From Catellatospora paridis (GTDB lineage: Bacteria; Actinomycetota; Actinomycetes; Mycobacteriales; Micromonosporaceae): a stretch of DNA of 64,000 nucleotides. The stretch's first letter is position 1. Each line of letters opens with the position of its first letter. This document shows, in pieces, positions 37,142 to 46,559 of this stretch. The notes beneath the pieces are model-generated. The model searched no databases. It saw only the letters and a program-made list of their open reading frames with translations, and was not told the origin of the DNA. The stretch covers positions 868,668-932,667 of the forward strand of contig NZ_ML769313.1 of assembly GCF_009720365.1 (NCBI RefSeq), in the 5' to 3' direction. Both the position numbers and the translations under genes were made by a program.

Positions 37142-37711
37142 ATGAACGATCCAGATGCGGGCGGCGCAGGCAGGAGCTGGGCCGAGACGGCCCCGCTCTC
37201 GGCGGTGGCGCTACGTGTCAACGATGAGGTGCGGCGGCTTGAGGTGGATCCGCGGACCTCGTTACTCGACGCGTTGCGCGAACATCTGCACCTGAGCGGA
37301 ACCAAGAAGGGTTGTGACCACGGGCAGTGCGGGGCCTGCACCGTGCTGATCAACGGCCGGCGCGTCAACTCCTGTCTGACGCTCGCTGTCATGCACGAGG
37401 ACGACGAGATCGTCACGATCGAAGGCCTGGGCGACCTCGACAGTTTGCACGCTATGCAGCGTTCCTTCGTGGAGCGTGACGGCTTCCAGTGCGGCTACTG
37501 CACTCCCGGCCAGATCTGTTCGGCTGTCGGCATGCTCGCCGAGGTGGGGGCCGGTTGGCCCAGCCACGCCACCGCCGATGTGGCCTCGCCGCGGATCGCA
37601 TTGACCGACGAGGAGATCCGCGAGCGGATGAGCGGCAACATCTGCCGGTGCGCCGCCTATCCGAACATCGTCGCGGCCATCCGCGCTGTCGCGAAGGCGG
37701 GCACGCAATGA
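37142..37711 (+). CDS. Molybdenum aldehyde/xanthine dehydrogenase, [2Fe-2S] subunit
   Basis: This 189-residue iron-sulfur subunit has the plant-type cluster [25 protein letters not shown] motif near residues 60-80 and the second cluster cysteines [10 protein letters not shown] and [11 protein letters not shown] near 119 and 166. It carries electrons between the molybdenum centre and FAD. An N-terminal extension of about 25 residues has no twin-arginine signal, so the enzyme is cytoplasmic. It overlaps the FAD subunit by four bases. Similar to the small subunit of PaoABC-type aldehyde dehydrogenases. Confidence 0.94.
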   Translation: MNDPDAGGAGRSWAETAPLSAVALRVNDEVRRLEVDPRTSLLDALREHLHLSGTKKGCDHGQCGACTVLINGRRVNSCLTLAVMHEDDEIVTIEGLGDLDSLHAMQRSFVERDGFQCGYCTPGQICSAVGMLAEVGAGWPSHATADVASPRIALTDEEIRERMSGNICRCAAYPNIVAAIRAVAKAGTQ

Positions 37712-38691
37712 GGTCTTTCACCTACGAGCGACCGGCAGACGCACGGGCTGCCGTCGCCGCGGCGTCCAGATCCGGGGCGAAGTTCATCAGCGGCGGCACC
37801 AATCTGCTCGATCTGATGAAACTCGACATCGAGCATCCCAGCCATCTGGTGGATATCAGCCGGCTTGCGTTGCGCGACATCGACGAGCTTCCGGACGGTG
37901 GTCTGCGCATCGGCGCCCAGGCGGCAAACTCCGACGTGGCGGCTGATGCGCGCGTGCGCACCCGCTATCCGGTGCTGTCCCAGGCGCTGGTGTCGGGTGC
38001 CTCTGGCCAGTTGCGCAACAAGGCGTCCACGGGCGGAAACCTGCTGCAACGGACTCGCTGCCCCTACTTCTACGACACGGCCGCGGGCTGTAACAAGCGC
38101 GATCCCGGATCGGGATGTTCGGCGATCGACGGGTCCAACCGGATACACGCGATTCTCGGTGCCAGCGACGCCTGCATCGCGACCCACCCCTCCGACATGG
38201 CCGTCGCGATGACCGTGCTGGATGCGCAGATCGAGCTGCTCGACGCCGACGAGTCGGTACGCCGTGTCGCCATCACCGATTTCTACCGCCTGCCCGGCGA
38301 TACGCCGCACCTCGAAACCGTGCTACGGCCCGCCGAGATGATTACGAGCGTGGTCCTGCCGCCGCCCCCGCCGGGCCGGCAGCTCTACCGCAAGGTGCGC
38401 GACCGGGCGTCCTACGAGTTCGCGCTGGTGTCCGTGGCGGCTGTCGTCTCGGCCGACCAGGCGACGATCGCTCAGGCGCGGGTGGCGTTCGGCGGCGTCG
38501 CGCACAAGCCGTGGCGGTCCGTCGAGGCGGAGGCCGCGCTGACCGGCCGTCCCGCCACGATGGCCACCTACCGCGCCGCTGCGGATGCGGCGATGCGTGA
38601 CGCGGTCGGGCAGGGACACAACGACTTCAAGATCGAGCTGGCCAGACGCACTCTGTGCCGAACACTGGCACAAGCGGCCCAGTCGAGCTGA
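37708..38691 (+). CDS. Molybdenum aldehyde/xanthine dehydrogenase, FAD subunit
   Basis: The 327-residue FAD-binding subunit has the FAD motif [15 protein letters not shown] (about 25-39) and [22 protein letters not shown]. The insert [20 protein letters not shown] holds extra cysteines seen in the PaoB/4-hydroxybenzoyl-CoA-type subunits that bind a further [4Fe-4S] cluster. Start ATG at 37708 is coupled to the small subunit. It sits eight bases before the large subunit. Confidence 0.93.
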   Translation: MRSFTYERPADARAAVAAASRSGAKFISGGTNLLDLMKLDIEHPSHLVDISRLALRDIDELPDGGLRIGAQAANSDVAADARVRTRYPVLSQALVSGASGQLRNKASTGGNLLQRTRCPYFYDTAAGCNKRDPGSGCSAIDGSNRIHAILGASDACIATHPSDMAVAMTVLDAQIELLDADESVRRVAITDFYRLPGDTPHLETVLRPAEMITSVVLPPPPPGRQLYRKVRDRASYEFALVSVAAVVSADQATIAQARVAFGGVAHKPWRSVEAEAALTGRPATMATYRAAADAAMRDAVGQGHNDFKIELARRTLCRTLAQAAQSS

Positions 38692-38699
38692 GGAGCGAG

Positions 38700-40928
38700 A
38701 TGATCGGGCAACCTCTGGACCGCATCGACGGCCCACTCAAGGTCACCGGCCAGGCCATCTACGCCTACGAGCATTGGGAGCCCGGCCAGCCGCTCTACGG
38801 GGTCATCGTCGGCGCGACCGTCGGCAAAGGCCGCATCACCCGGATCGACACCGACAGCGCCGAACACGCGCCCGGCGTGCGCATGGTGATGACCCACCGC
38901 AACGCCCCGGAGCAGGGCGCGCGCGACGAGTCCGTCCCGATGGAGTACTGGCGCGCCCAGCCGGTGCTGACCAGCCCCGACATCCACTACCACGGCGAAC
39001 CGGTGGCACTGGTCGTCGCCGAGACCCTCGAACAGGCCCGCGCGGCGGCCGCTCTCGTCCACGTGGAGTACGCCGCCGGGCGGGGACGGTTCGACTTCGC
39101 GGCGTACGAAGATGAGGCCTACGCCCCGAAAGAGGCCAACGGCGGATTCCCCACCGACACCGAGGTAGGCGACTTCGACACCGGATTCAGCACCGCCGAC
39201 GTGAGAATCGATCAGCGCTACACGACGCCGTACGAGCTGTCGATGCCGATGGAACTGCACGCATGCCTGGTGCAACCGCGCGGCGAGGACCTGATCGTCT
39301 ACGTCAGCTGCCAGATCGTCGACGCCGCACTGGCCTCGATCGCCAGCACACTGCGGATCGACCCGGCGCGGATATACATCATCACTCCCTTCGTCGGCGG
39401 GGGATTCGGCTCCAAGCTGGGCATCCACGCCGAGACGATCCTGGCGGCCATCGCCGCTCGTGCGTTGCGCGAACCGGTCAAGGTCGCGCTGACGCGGCAG
39501 CAGATCTTCCAGCTCGTCGGCATGCGCCCCACCTCAAGCCAGCGGGTCCGGCTCGGCGCGGGGCGCGACGGACGGCTGGTCGCGGTCGCCCATGACGTCA
39601 CCATGGCCACCAACCCCGACATCGAGTTCGCCGAGCAGACCGCCGCCACGACCCGCAGCCTTTACGCCGCGCCACACCGGCTGACGACCCACCGGCTGAC
39701 ACCGCTCGATCTGCCGCGCGGCGCTGACGTGCGCGCGCCGGGCGAGGCGCCGGGCCTGCTGGCTGTGGAGTCGGCGATGGACGAGCTGGCCGATGCGCTC
39801 GGGATCGACCCGGTCGAGCTGCGGATCCGCAACGAGCCCGCCGTCGATCCCGAGTCAGGCGTGCCGTTCAGCGACCGGCACCTGGTCGAGTGCCTGCGCG
39901 AAGGCGCCCGCCGGTTCGGCTGGGAGCACCGGCCCACCACCCCGGCGAGCATGCGCGAAGGACGCTGGCTGGTCGGCTACGGCATGGCCGCCGCCATCCG
40001 CAAACACTTCCAAGGGCAGGCAACGGTGCGGGTGCGCCTGGAGGCCGACGGCACCGCCGTCGTCCAGACCGACATGACCGACATCGGCACCGGCACGTAC
40101 ACCATCCTGACCCAGGTCGCGGCCGACGGACTCGGACTGCCGCCCGAACGAGTGCGGATCGAACTCGGGCGCTCCGAGCTCCCCACCAGCTGGGGGTCCG
40201 GCGGCTCGTGGGGTGCCGCGAACTCGAGCACCGCGACGCACCGGGCATGCGTGGCCGTACGGGAGAAACTACTGGTCACGGCCTGCGGCGACACGGGCTC
40301 TCCGCTGCACGGCCTGGACCCGGCCGAGGCCGTGTTCGCTGAGGGCAGCGTACGCATCGGCGGCGCGGACGAGGCGCTGAGCGAGATCCTCGCACGCAAC
40401 CATCCCGACGGTGTGCAGGCCGAGGGCGAAACCCGGTTCATGGGTGATGACCCGAACTACGCGGCCTACTCGATCCACACCTACGGCGCCCATTTCGCGG
40501 AAGTGGGGGTCGACGCGGACACCGCCGAGATCCGCCTGCGCCGCATGCTCGGCGTGTTCTCGGTGGGCCGCGTGCTCAACCCGAAGACGACCCGTTCTCA
40601 GCTGATAGGCGGCATGATCTGGGGGGTAGGCGCGGCGCTGCAGGAGGAGGCCGTCGTCGACCTGCGGTCCGGCGCGTTCGTCAACCGGGATCTCGCGCAA
40701 TATCTGATGCCGGTTCACGCCGACATCCCCGACGTCGACGCCGTCGTTCTCGACGGTTACGACGACAAGGCCAACGTCCTCGGCATGAAGGGCGTCGGCG
40801 AACTGGGCATCTGCGGCGCTGGCCCGGCGATCGCGAACGCGGTGTTCAACGCCACCGGCGTGCGCGTACGCGACTTTCCCATCACGCTCGAGAAAGTGCT
40901 GCCGGGCCTGCCACTGATGGATACCTGA
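38700..40928 (+). CDS. Molybdenum aldehyde/xanthine dehydrogenase, large molybdopterin subunit
   Basis: The 742-residue catalytic subunit binds the molybdopterin cytosine dinucleotide cofactor. It shows GGGFGSKLGIHAE, RAPGEAPGLLAVES, GGSWGAANSS and the catalytic-glutamate loop MKGVGELGICGAGPA near the C terminus. GAGGAGCG precedes the ATG at 38700. Its length and the trio's order resemble the PaoABC-type aldehyde oxidoreductases; oxidation of an aromatic aldehyde to its acid would fit the catabolic context. Substrate is inference. Confidence 0.94.
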   Translation: MIGQPLDRIDGPLKVTGQAIYAYEHWEPGQPLYGVIVGATVGKGRITRIDTDSAEHAPGVRMVMTHRNAPEQGARDESVPMEYWRAQPVLTSPDIHYHGEPVALVVAETLEQARAAAALVHVEYAAGRGRFDFAAYEDEAYAPKEANGGFPTDTEVGDFDTGFSTADVRIDQRYTTPYELSMPMELHACLVQPRGEDLIVYVSCQIVDAALASIASTLRIDPARIYIITPFVGGGFGSKLGIHAETILAAIAARALREPVKVALTRQQIFQLVGMRPTSSQRVRLGAGRDGRLVAVAHDVTMATNPDIEFAEQTAATTRSLYAAPHRLTTHRLTPLDLPRGADVRAPGEAPGLLAVESAMDELADALGIDPVELRIRNEPAVDPESGVPFSDRHLVECLREGARRFGWEHRPTTPASMREGRWLVGYGMAAAIRKHFQGQATVRVRLEADGTAVVQTDMTDIGTGTYTILTQVAADGLGLPPERVRIELGRSELPTSWGSGGSWGAANSSTATHRACVAVREKLLVTACGDTGSPLHGLDPAEAVFAEGSVRIGGADEALSEILARNHPDGVQAEGETRFMGDDPNYAAYSIHTYGAHFAEVGVDADTAEIRLRRMLGVFSVGRVLNPKTTRSQLIGGMIWGVGAALQEEAVVDLRSGAFVNRDLAQYLMPVHADIPDVDAVVLDGYDDKANVLGMKGVGELGICGAGPAIANAVFNATGVRVRDFPITLEKVLPGLPLMDT

Positions 40929-41770
40929 AGCCCGCCACCCGGGTGCCGGAAGGTATGTGAGGAGCGCCGCGACCCGACTGTACGCCCGGACCCGCTGGTC
41001 CTCGCAGCGCTCCCAGGCGTAGGCGGCACCAGGGCACGCAGCTGTCCGACCGCACGGGGCAGGCGGCCATGTCGAGCGTGCCCGCAGCCCGCCCGGGAAG
41101 CTCAGCGTCGCGGGCGTCGGCGGGTGTGCGACAGCACGAACCCGTAGAGCAGGTGGTCCCCGGCCGGCAACAAGCGCTGGGACAGTTTGGCACCAGGCGG
41201 CGCGCGATACCGAGGACAGGGGCGACGACCGTCTCGTACGCGGCCACAGCAGCAGCCCGTAGACCGGGCCGGACCAGGCGCGGCGGCGGATACGCCGGGG
41301 AAGCAGCGCGAAAACCGGCCGCCGACGGCGACGAAACCCCAGTGGCGGAGTTCGATCATCGCTCTGCGCTCGCCAGTCGTCTTGCCCTGTACCAGGCCGG
41401 GTGTCTTGTGCTCGACGATCGCGTCCGGTGGCGGCTGGCACGCCCAGCCCATCTCCACGGTGAATCTGCGCAGGCCGCTCATGGCCATGGCCGCGATCGC
41501 GCCGTGCACCAACTCGGCGGGCTCGAACACCCGGGCCAGGAAGGACGGCTGCGGAGCGAACCTCGCCTGCGACAGACCGACCTGGAAGGTGCCGCCCACA
41601 CACCGTCAATGGTCTGCGTCAACACTTGGGAGCCTGCTCGGAGTGGGACATGTCGACCTCGCACTGCCTCGCTGCTGCCCAGCGGCGTCTACTTCCACGC
41701 GACCTAATGCGGCAGACCCCTCGCGCCCATACGCTTGCCTCAGACGGCACGAATCTCTCAGGATGGTGTG
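40929..41770. other. Region without a recognised intact gene
   Basis: The best candidate is a minus-strand frame at 41102-41599 (165 residues, with EPAELVHGAIAAMAMSGLRRF, then RAMIELRHWGFVAVGGRFS). Two further minus frames continue it with plausible hydrophobic content (SGPVYGLLLWPRT), suggesting a gene broken by frameshifts. I do not recognise the family. The strand and limits are uncertain. Confidence 0.3.
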
Positions 41771-42592
41771 GTGGCAGAGCTGGATCGACGCGATCTTGCT
41801 CGGGTGTTCAACGAGGTCGCGGACCTCTACGACCGGGTCCGGCCGAAGTACCCCGACGAACTGTTCGCCGACCTCGTCGCCATCACCGGGATGGACGAGA
41901 GGTCGTCGGTGCTCGAGGTGGGCTGCGGCACCGGTCAGGCGACGCGCTCGCTGGCAGCGCTCGGCTGCTCGGTGACAGCCGTCGAGCCAGGCGTGGAAAT
42001 GGCCGCGCTCGCTCGCCGGCACACCGCCGCGTCCGGCAACGTGGAAGTCGAGACGTCGACGTTCGAGCAGTGGGACGACCGCGGTAGACGCTTCGATGTC
42101 CTCGCCGCTGCGACGTCGTGGCACTGGGTCGACCCGTCGATCGGGTGGCGGCGGGCGCACGACGTGCTCTGCCCCGGAGGATGGATGGCGCTGCTCGGCA
42201 ACGTCGTCGTCCGACGGCCGGGCGAGCCGGAGGTGTACGCCGAGACCGCCGACCTGCATGAGCGGTTCTCCCCTGGCAACCCCGGCTGGGGCCATCCGCC
42301 GCTCGAGGACGATGTGCGCACTGACGAGGGTTGGGGACCGGTCGAAGATCCCGGGGGCTTGTTCGGCCTGCCGGTCGTGCGCTGGTACCCGACCGTTCAA
42401 TGGTTCAACGGTGATGGCTTCGCCGATCTGCTTCGCTCGATGTCGCCGTACAGGAGGCTCGCTCGCGACGTTCGTGAGCCCCTGCTCGACGCCGTCGCCG
42501 AGCGTATCCGCACGCGGCTGGGCGACCGGGCGTCACGCCGCTACCTGAGCGTCCTTCGTATCGGACGGCGCGCCGAAGAAGCCCAGGGGTGA
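41771..42592 (+). CDS. Class I SAM-dependent methyltransferase
   Basis: The 273-residue protein has the SAM-binding motif I VLEVGCGTGQATRSLA (near residue 50), the acidic loop TAVEPG and motif IV FDVLAAATSWHWVDP. These are typical of the UbiE/type 11 methyltransferase fold. The methyl acceptor cannot be read. A TTG at 41735 gives a longer frame, but AGGAT at 41760 is spaced six bases from the GTG at 41771, so that start is preferred. It stands alone on this strand. Confidence 0.85.
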   Translation: MAELDRRDLARVFNEVADLYDRVRPKYPDELFADLVAITGMDERSSVLEVGCGTGQATRSLAALGCSVTAVEPGVEMAALARRHTAASGNVEVETSTFEQWDDRGRRFDVLAAATSWHWVDPSIGWRRAHDVLCPGGWMALLGNVVVRRPGEPEVYAETADLHERFSPGNPGWGHPPLEDDVRTDEGWGPVEDPGGLFGLPVVRWYPTVQWFNGDGFADLLRSMSPYRRLARDVREPLLDAVAERIRTRLGDRASRRYLSVLRIGRRAEEAQG

Positions 42593-42865
42593 AGGCGAAG
42601 GGCGCTGCTGCGTCCGCGGATCGCTGGGCACGGTGCAGGTCCGGGCGGCGCCGGTTCAGAGTGCCTTAGCGGTAGGGCGAACGCCGCAGGGACCCGCTGG
42701 GCTCGCCGGAGGTCGACCGCGATCTGATGGTGTCCGCGGACTTCAGCTCATCGCTGCTGTCAATGTGCTCGTCGCGGACTGGACATGACTGCGTGCTGCC
42801 CAGACACCTGGCGCGATGCGGTACGGCGAGCACGTAGCCTGCAGCTGCTGTAGCGGCCGAAGAGA

Positions 42866-43954
42866 TCAACGATCGGCGGACAGCTCATTGTCTGGTTGAT
42901 AACGGTACGCAGCCTCACGCACCGCTTGGTCGCTTTCCAACCCGGCTCCCAGCGCCCCGCCGAGTGTGCCGAGAGAGCTGGCCAACCACGCCAGCTGCAC
43001 CTGGTCACTGATACCGACCGGATGACCGAGGGCAGCGGCGATCAGATCGGCCGGAACCATGATGAACACCCCCACCGCAGTCAGCACCACCAGCTCGCCG
43101 TACAGCGCTACCGCGCCGATAACCACGGTAAGAATCGTGACGATGTTGAACAGAGCCACCTGTTGGCGAATCCCGGGACCAGCAGCCCGGGGCGGCACCC
43201 GCTCCCACAGGCCGGCGCCCAACACCAGGCTCAGTACCACCGCGAGTAGCGAACCGACGGTAAGGATGCTCAGTCGCGGCGCCCCCAACGCGTTCGCCAG
43301 CCGCCAGATGTCGCTCGTCACCAGCGCGAGGATGTCGACGGCCAGGGCCGCGGCCAGAGCTCGGGAGAGCCGCGAAACCAGTCGCCACGGCCGGTTGGCT
43401 CGCAGCATGCCCAGCAGGAGCCTCAGATTTCCTGTCAGTACGCCGGTGATCAGACCGACGGCTCCGCTTTCAGGTACCGGCAACTCGTTCAGCTCGCGCG
43501 TCCGGCGGTACAGAGCCACCCGACGCCGCCGGGTGGCGCGATCATCGAGGTCCGCGTTGTCTGTGTCGACCTCGCCCAGCAGCGCCTCGACCAGGCGCAC
43601 GATCGCGGCCGCGGCCCGGCGGGTCACACCCACCGCGCCCAGCGCAGGCAGGGACAGCACAGCGACAGCGTGCGTCGCACTCGCGTGGGCGACCACGGGC
43701 CGGCGCTGGGTCGCCAACGGTAGATCGGTGATGCAGATGGCCATCTGCCAGCCTTCGTCCAGCAGCCTGCGCCGGGCGGCGTCGACCAGCCGGTTCAGGT
43801 CTGCTGGGGCGTCGACCAGCCGGTCCACGGCCAGCCGTATCTGCCAGTCGCCGTCCGGCAGCCGAACAGTGATCAGGCCGGTGAGGTCCGCCAGAAGATT
43901 CTGTGCCAGGTCGGCAGCCGGCCCCGGTGACGCGACCAGTCCGATCACGGCCAT
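42866..43954 (-). CDS. Membrane protein with N-terminal globular domain, unknown function
   Basis: This 362-residue protein has a soluble N-terminal half (about 1-165, mostly alpha/beta with VRLPDGDWQIRLAVDRLVDAP) and four to five transmembrane helices in the C-terminal half (about 190-345). A DNADLDDRATRRRRVALYRR hinge separates them. No enzymatic motif is visible. I do not recognise the family. Upstream 43955-44320 shows no gene. Confidence 0.6.
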   Translation of the reverse strand: MAVIGLVASPGPAADLAQNLLADLTGLITVRLPDGDWQIRLAVDRLVDAPADLNRLVDAARRRLLDEGWQMAICITDLPLATQRRPVVAHASATHAVAVLSLPALGAVGVTRRAAAAIVRLVEALLGEVDTDNADLDDRATRRRRVALYRRTRELNELPVPESGAVGLITGVLTGNLRLLLGMLRANRPWRLVSRLSRALAAALAVDILALVTSDIWRLANALGAPRLSILTVGSLLAVVLSLVLGAGLWERVPPRAAGPGIRQQVALFNIVTILTVVIGAVALYGELVVLTAVGVFIMVPADLIAAALGHPVGISDQVQLAWLASSLGTLGGALGAGLESDQAVREAAYRYQPDNELSADR

Positions 43955-44319
43955 CTCAAGTCACCGGCCGAAGCGCTCGTCGCCCCAACCGAGTCGTTAA
44001 CGGTTGCCGTCGTCATCGTGCATCCCCCGACAGAGGCGTCGCCACCGGTACCGTGCGCGGTCACGCACCTGATGCACCTGCCCCGATCCGGTGAGCGACC
44101 GTCACTCGGTGGTGGTCAATGATGCTACAGGCAACCCCGTCCGGCGAGGGACGGCTCAGATCATCCCAGCAACGTGAGGGTCTCATCACCCCGGCGGACC
44201 TACGATGGCTGAAGCGGGGTCGGTTGTCGGGATGTGGAGTTCACTTGCTGGCCGGGCCGCGGCCGAGGCTTTCGAGCCCGCCCGTAACGCCGCCGCGGCC
44301 GGCCTGGGCGGCCTGTCTA

Positions 44320-44410
44320 TGGCCGGCGCGGCCAGGTGCTTCGGTGTTTGAGCTGGCTATGGTCGGCCTCGATCGGGTTGTTGGCGTAGCGTTCGACGGT
44401 CGTGAGCGGG
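44320..44410 (-). pseudogene. Fragment of an IS6-family transposase
   Basis: The minus strand encodes VERYANNPIEADHSQLKHR, the conserved stretch around the catalytic Glu of IS6/IS26-type DDE transposases, then stops. Only about 30 residues survive; both the N-terminal zinc-finger region and the C terminus are gone. Confidence 0.65.
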
Positions 44411-44546
44411 GCGACGACTTCACTGCTCGAGTGTGCCTCGATCATGCCAAGGCTCAACGCATCAGACCCCGTCATCGCCATCGACATCGCAGTACCGCCG
44501 TAGCTGACCGACAGCCGGCATCGGTAGGGAAGGGCCCTGGTTCCGA

Positions 44547-45416
44547 TCAGGAGGTGATGGGGGTGGGGCGGGTCTGCTGGGCCCAGGAGGCCAGGAAGCG
44601 CAGTGCCTGGTGGGCGGGGGTGTCGCGGGGTGCGGTCAGGATCATGAGCATCTGGTCGGGGTCCTCGGCGCTGGCGAACATCTGCCAGTCCAGGGTGATC
44701 CGCCCGGCGATCGGGTGTTGGAACGTCTTGGTGCCGAACATGCGTCCTGCCACCTGGTGCGAGCTCCACCAGCGCCGAAAGTCGGGGTCGCGCAGGGACA
44801 GCTCGCCGACGAGGGTGGCCAGCCTCGGGTCGTCGGGGTGGCGGGCGGCGTTCATGCGCAGGAACGCGACGCAGTTGTGGGCGACGCTCTCCCAGTCGGC
44901 GAAGCCGGACCGGACCTGCGGGTCGAGGAAGGCCAGCCGGATGTAGTTGCGGTGTTCGGGCGGCAGCGCGCCAAAGTCGGTGATCAGCGCTGCGGCGAGC
45001 GGATTCCAGGCCAGCACGTCGAGGTGCCGGCCGAGGACGAGAGCCGGGGTGTCGACCAGGTTGTCGAGCAGCAGCCGGGTCTGCGGGCGTACGCGCTGCG
45101 CCGTGCGCCGCGCGGGCCGGGCGCCGCCGGGGCGGGCGACCTGGCGCAGGTAGGCCTGCTGGTCCTCGTCGAGGCGCAATGCGCGGGCCAGGGTGGTGAG
45201 CACGGCCTCGGACGGGCCGACCCGGCCCTGTTCGAGCCGGGTGTAGTAGTCGGTGCTGATCGCGGCGAGTTGGGCGACCTCCTCGCGGCGCAGCCCGGTT
45301 ACCCGACGTGGGCCGCCGTAGGTGGTGAGGCCGACGTCGTCGGGGGTCAGTTCGGCACGGCGGGCGCGCAGGAACCGGCCGAACTCGTTGCCCGCCTCCT
45401 CGTTGTCCATGATCAT
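44547..45416 (-). CDS. XRE-type regulator with MmyB-like ligand-binding domain
   Basis: The 289-residue protein has an N-terminal helix-turn-helix (VTGLRREEVAQLAAISTDYYTRLEQGR, about 40-66) and a C-terminal PAS-like MmyB domain (about 110-285, with HLDVLAWNPLAAALITDF and VAHNCVAFLRMNAARHP) that binds small hydrophobic ligands. It is divergent from the alpha/beta hydrolase at 45577, across a gap with a strong inverted repeat. The pair is a common actinobacterial arrangement, so control of the hydrolase is likely. Confidence 0.9.
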   Translation of the reverse strand: MIMDNEEAGNEFGRFLRARRAELTPDDVGLTTYGGPRRVTGLRREEVAQLAAISTDYYTRLEQGRVGPSEAVLTTLARALRLDEDQQAYLRQVARPGGARPARRTAQRVRPQTRLLLDNLVDTPALVLGRHLDVLAWNPLAAALITDFGALPPEHRNYIRLAFLDPQVRSGFADWESVAHNCVAFLRMNAARHPDDPRLATLVGELSLRDPDFRRWWSSHQVAGRMFGTKTFQHPIAGRITLDWQMFASAEDPDQMLMILTAPRDTPAHQALRFLASWAQQTRPTPITS

Positions 45417-45455
45417 GATTGTTCCACCGGTCGCGCGGGTGTGGGAGGGAACGAT

Positions 45456-45488
45456 CCTTCCCCGGCACAGCCCTGCCGGGGTGGAAGT
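45456..45488. promoter_or_regulatory. Inverted repeat between regulator and hydrolase
   Basis: CCCCGGCA (45460-45467) and TGCCGGGG (45474-45481) are perfect 8-base arms around six bases, and CTTCC/GGAAG extend them with one bulge. It lies midway between the divergent starts and is a candidate operator of the XRE-type regulator. Confidence 0.5.
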
Positions 45489-45576
45489 CTACGCTGGTAG
45501 GGGCGTTCGCGGTGACTCAGTGTGGATGGCGGGGCCGAAACGGTTCGGCCCCGCCGACAGACATCTGGAGCACCTT

Positions 45577-46482
45577 GTGAAATCCGACGTCACCTTCCGC
45601 AGCGGTGGCATGGCTATCGCCGGCCATCTCTACCTCCCCGAGGATCTGCAGCCGGGCGAGCGCCGTCCGGCGATCGTCACGGTCACCCCGTGGAGCGGCC
45701 TCAAGGAGCAGACTGCCGGCCTGTACGCCCGCCGGATGGCCGAGCAGGGCTTCGTCGCGCTGGCCTTCGACCACCGCAACTACGGCGACAGTGAGGGCCT
45801 GCCCCGCTTCGACGAGGACCCGTTCGCCAAGTCCGAGGACATCAAGAACGCGGTCACCTTCCTGGCCGGCCACGACGCCGTCGACGCCGACCGCATCGGC
45901 GCGATCGGCATCTGCGCCGGCGGCGGCTACGTGCCCTACACCGCCGCGACCGACCGCCGGATCAAGGCGGTGGCCACCGTCAGCGGCGTGCACAGCCTGC
46001 GCGGCTTCCTGGCCGAGGACGCCCGGATGGACCGGGAGACCCTGATCGCCTCGCTGGACGCGTGCGGCAAGGCCCGTGAGGCGTATGAGCACGGCGAGGA
46101 GCCGGCGTACATGCCGGTCTTCCCCGAGGACGCGCCCGCCGGTTCGGCGCCGCTACTGCTCGAGGCGCCGGACTACTACCTGAACCCGGCGCGCGGCGGG
46201 CACCCGAACTGGGCGAACAAGACCGTGCTGTGGTCGTTGGAGAAGGTGGCGTCGTTCTCGGCGCTGGAGATGATCAGCCTCATCGCTCCGCACCCGGTGC
46301 TGTTCATCGCGGGCACCCACGCCGACACCGCGCACCACAGCCAGGCAGCGTATGCGGCGGCCGGCGAGCCGAAGGAGCTGTACTGGATCGAGGGCGCCAG
46401 CCACATCGACCTGTATGACCGCGACCAGTACGTCACCCCCGCAGTGGCGAAGATGACAGATTTCTTCCGCTCTGCGCTGTAA
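45577..46482 (+). CDS. Alpha/beta hydrolase
   Basis: This 301-residue protein has the hydrolase fold: an oxyanion-side PAIVTVTPWSGLKEQTAG, FDHRNYGDSEG, a nucleophile elbow region GAIGICAGGGYVPYTAA (Cys in place of the usual Ser) and the final His in WIEGASHIDLYDR. The GTG at 45577 is used because GGAG lies six bases before it. The cysteine makes it resemble the DLH/YcjY-type group. Substrate unknown. It is followed ten bases on by a strong terminator. Confidence 0.88.
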   Translation: MKSDVTFRSGGMAIAGHLYLPEDLQPGERRPAIVTVTPWSGLKEQTAGLYARRMAEQGFVALAFDHRNYGDSEGLPRFDEDPFAKSEDIKNAVTFLAGHDAVDADRIGAIGICAGGGYVPYTAATDRRIKAVATVSGVHSLRGFLAEDARMDRETLIASLDACGKAREAYEHGEEPAYMPVFPEDAPAGSAPLLLEAPDYYLNPARGGHPNWANKTVLWSLEKVASFSALEMISLIAPHPVLFIAGTHADTAHHSQAAYAAAGEPKELYWIEGASHIDLYDRDQYVTPAVAKMTDFFRSAL

Positions 46483-46491
46483 GTCTGGTAT

Positions 46492-46524
46492 TCCGTCCAT
46501 GCCGCCCTCCGCGGCATGGACGGA
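46492..46524 (+). terminator. Strong hairpin terminator
   Basis: TCCGTCCATGCCG (46492-46504) and CGGCATGGACGGA (46512-46524) are 13-base perfect arms around a 7-base loop, ten bases after the hydrolase stop. There is no long T run. Confidence 0.8.
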
Positions 46525-46559
46525 GCCCCGGTCTCGTTCCCGAACAGGTAAGAACGGCT

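Noticed and set aside
44119..44946. Plus-strand frame opposite the XRE-type regulator
   Set aside because: It is a shadow of the regulator gene at 44547-45416, which has a clear helix-turn-helix and MmyB domain.
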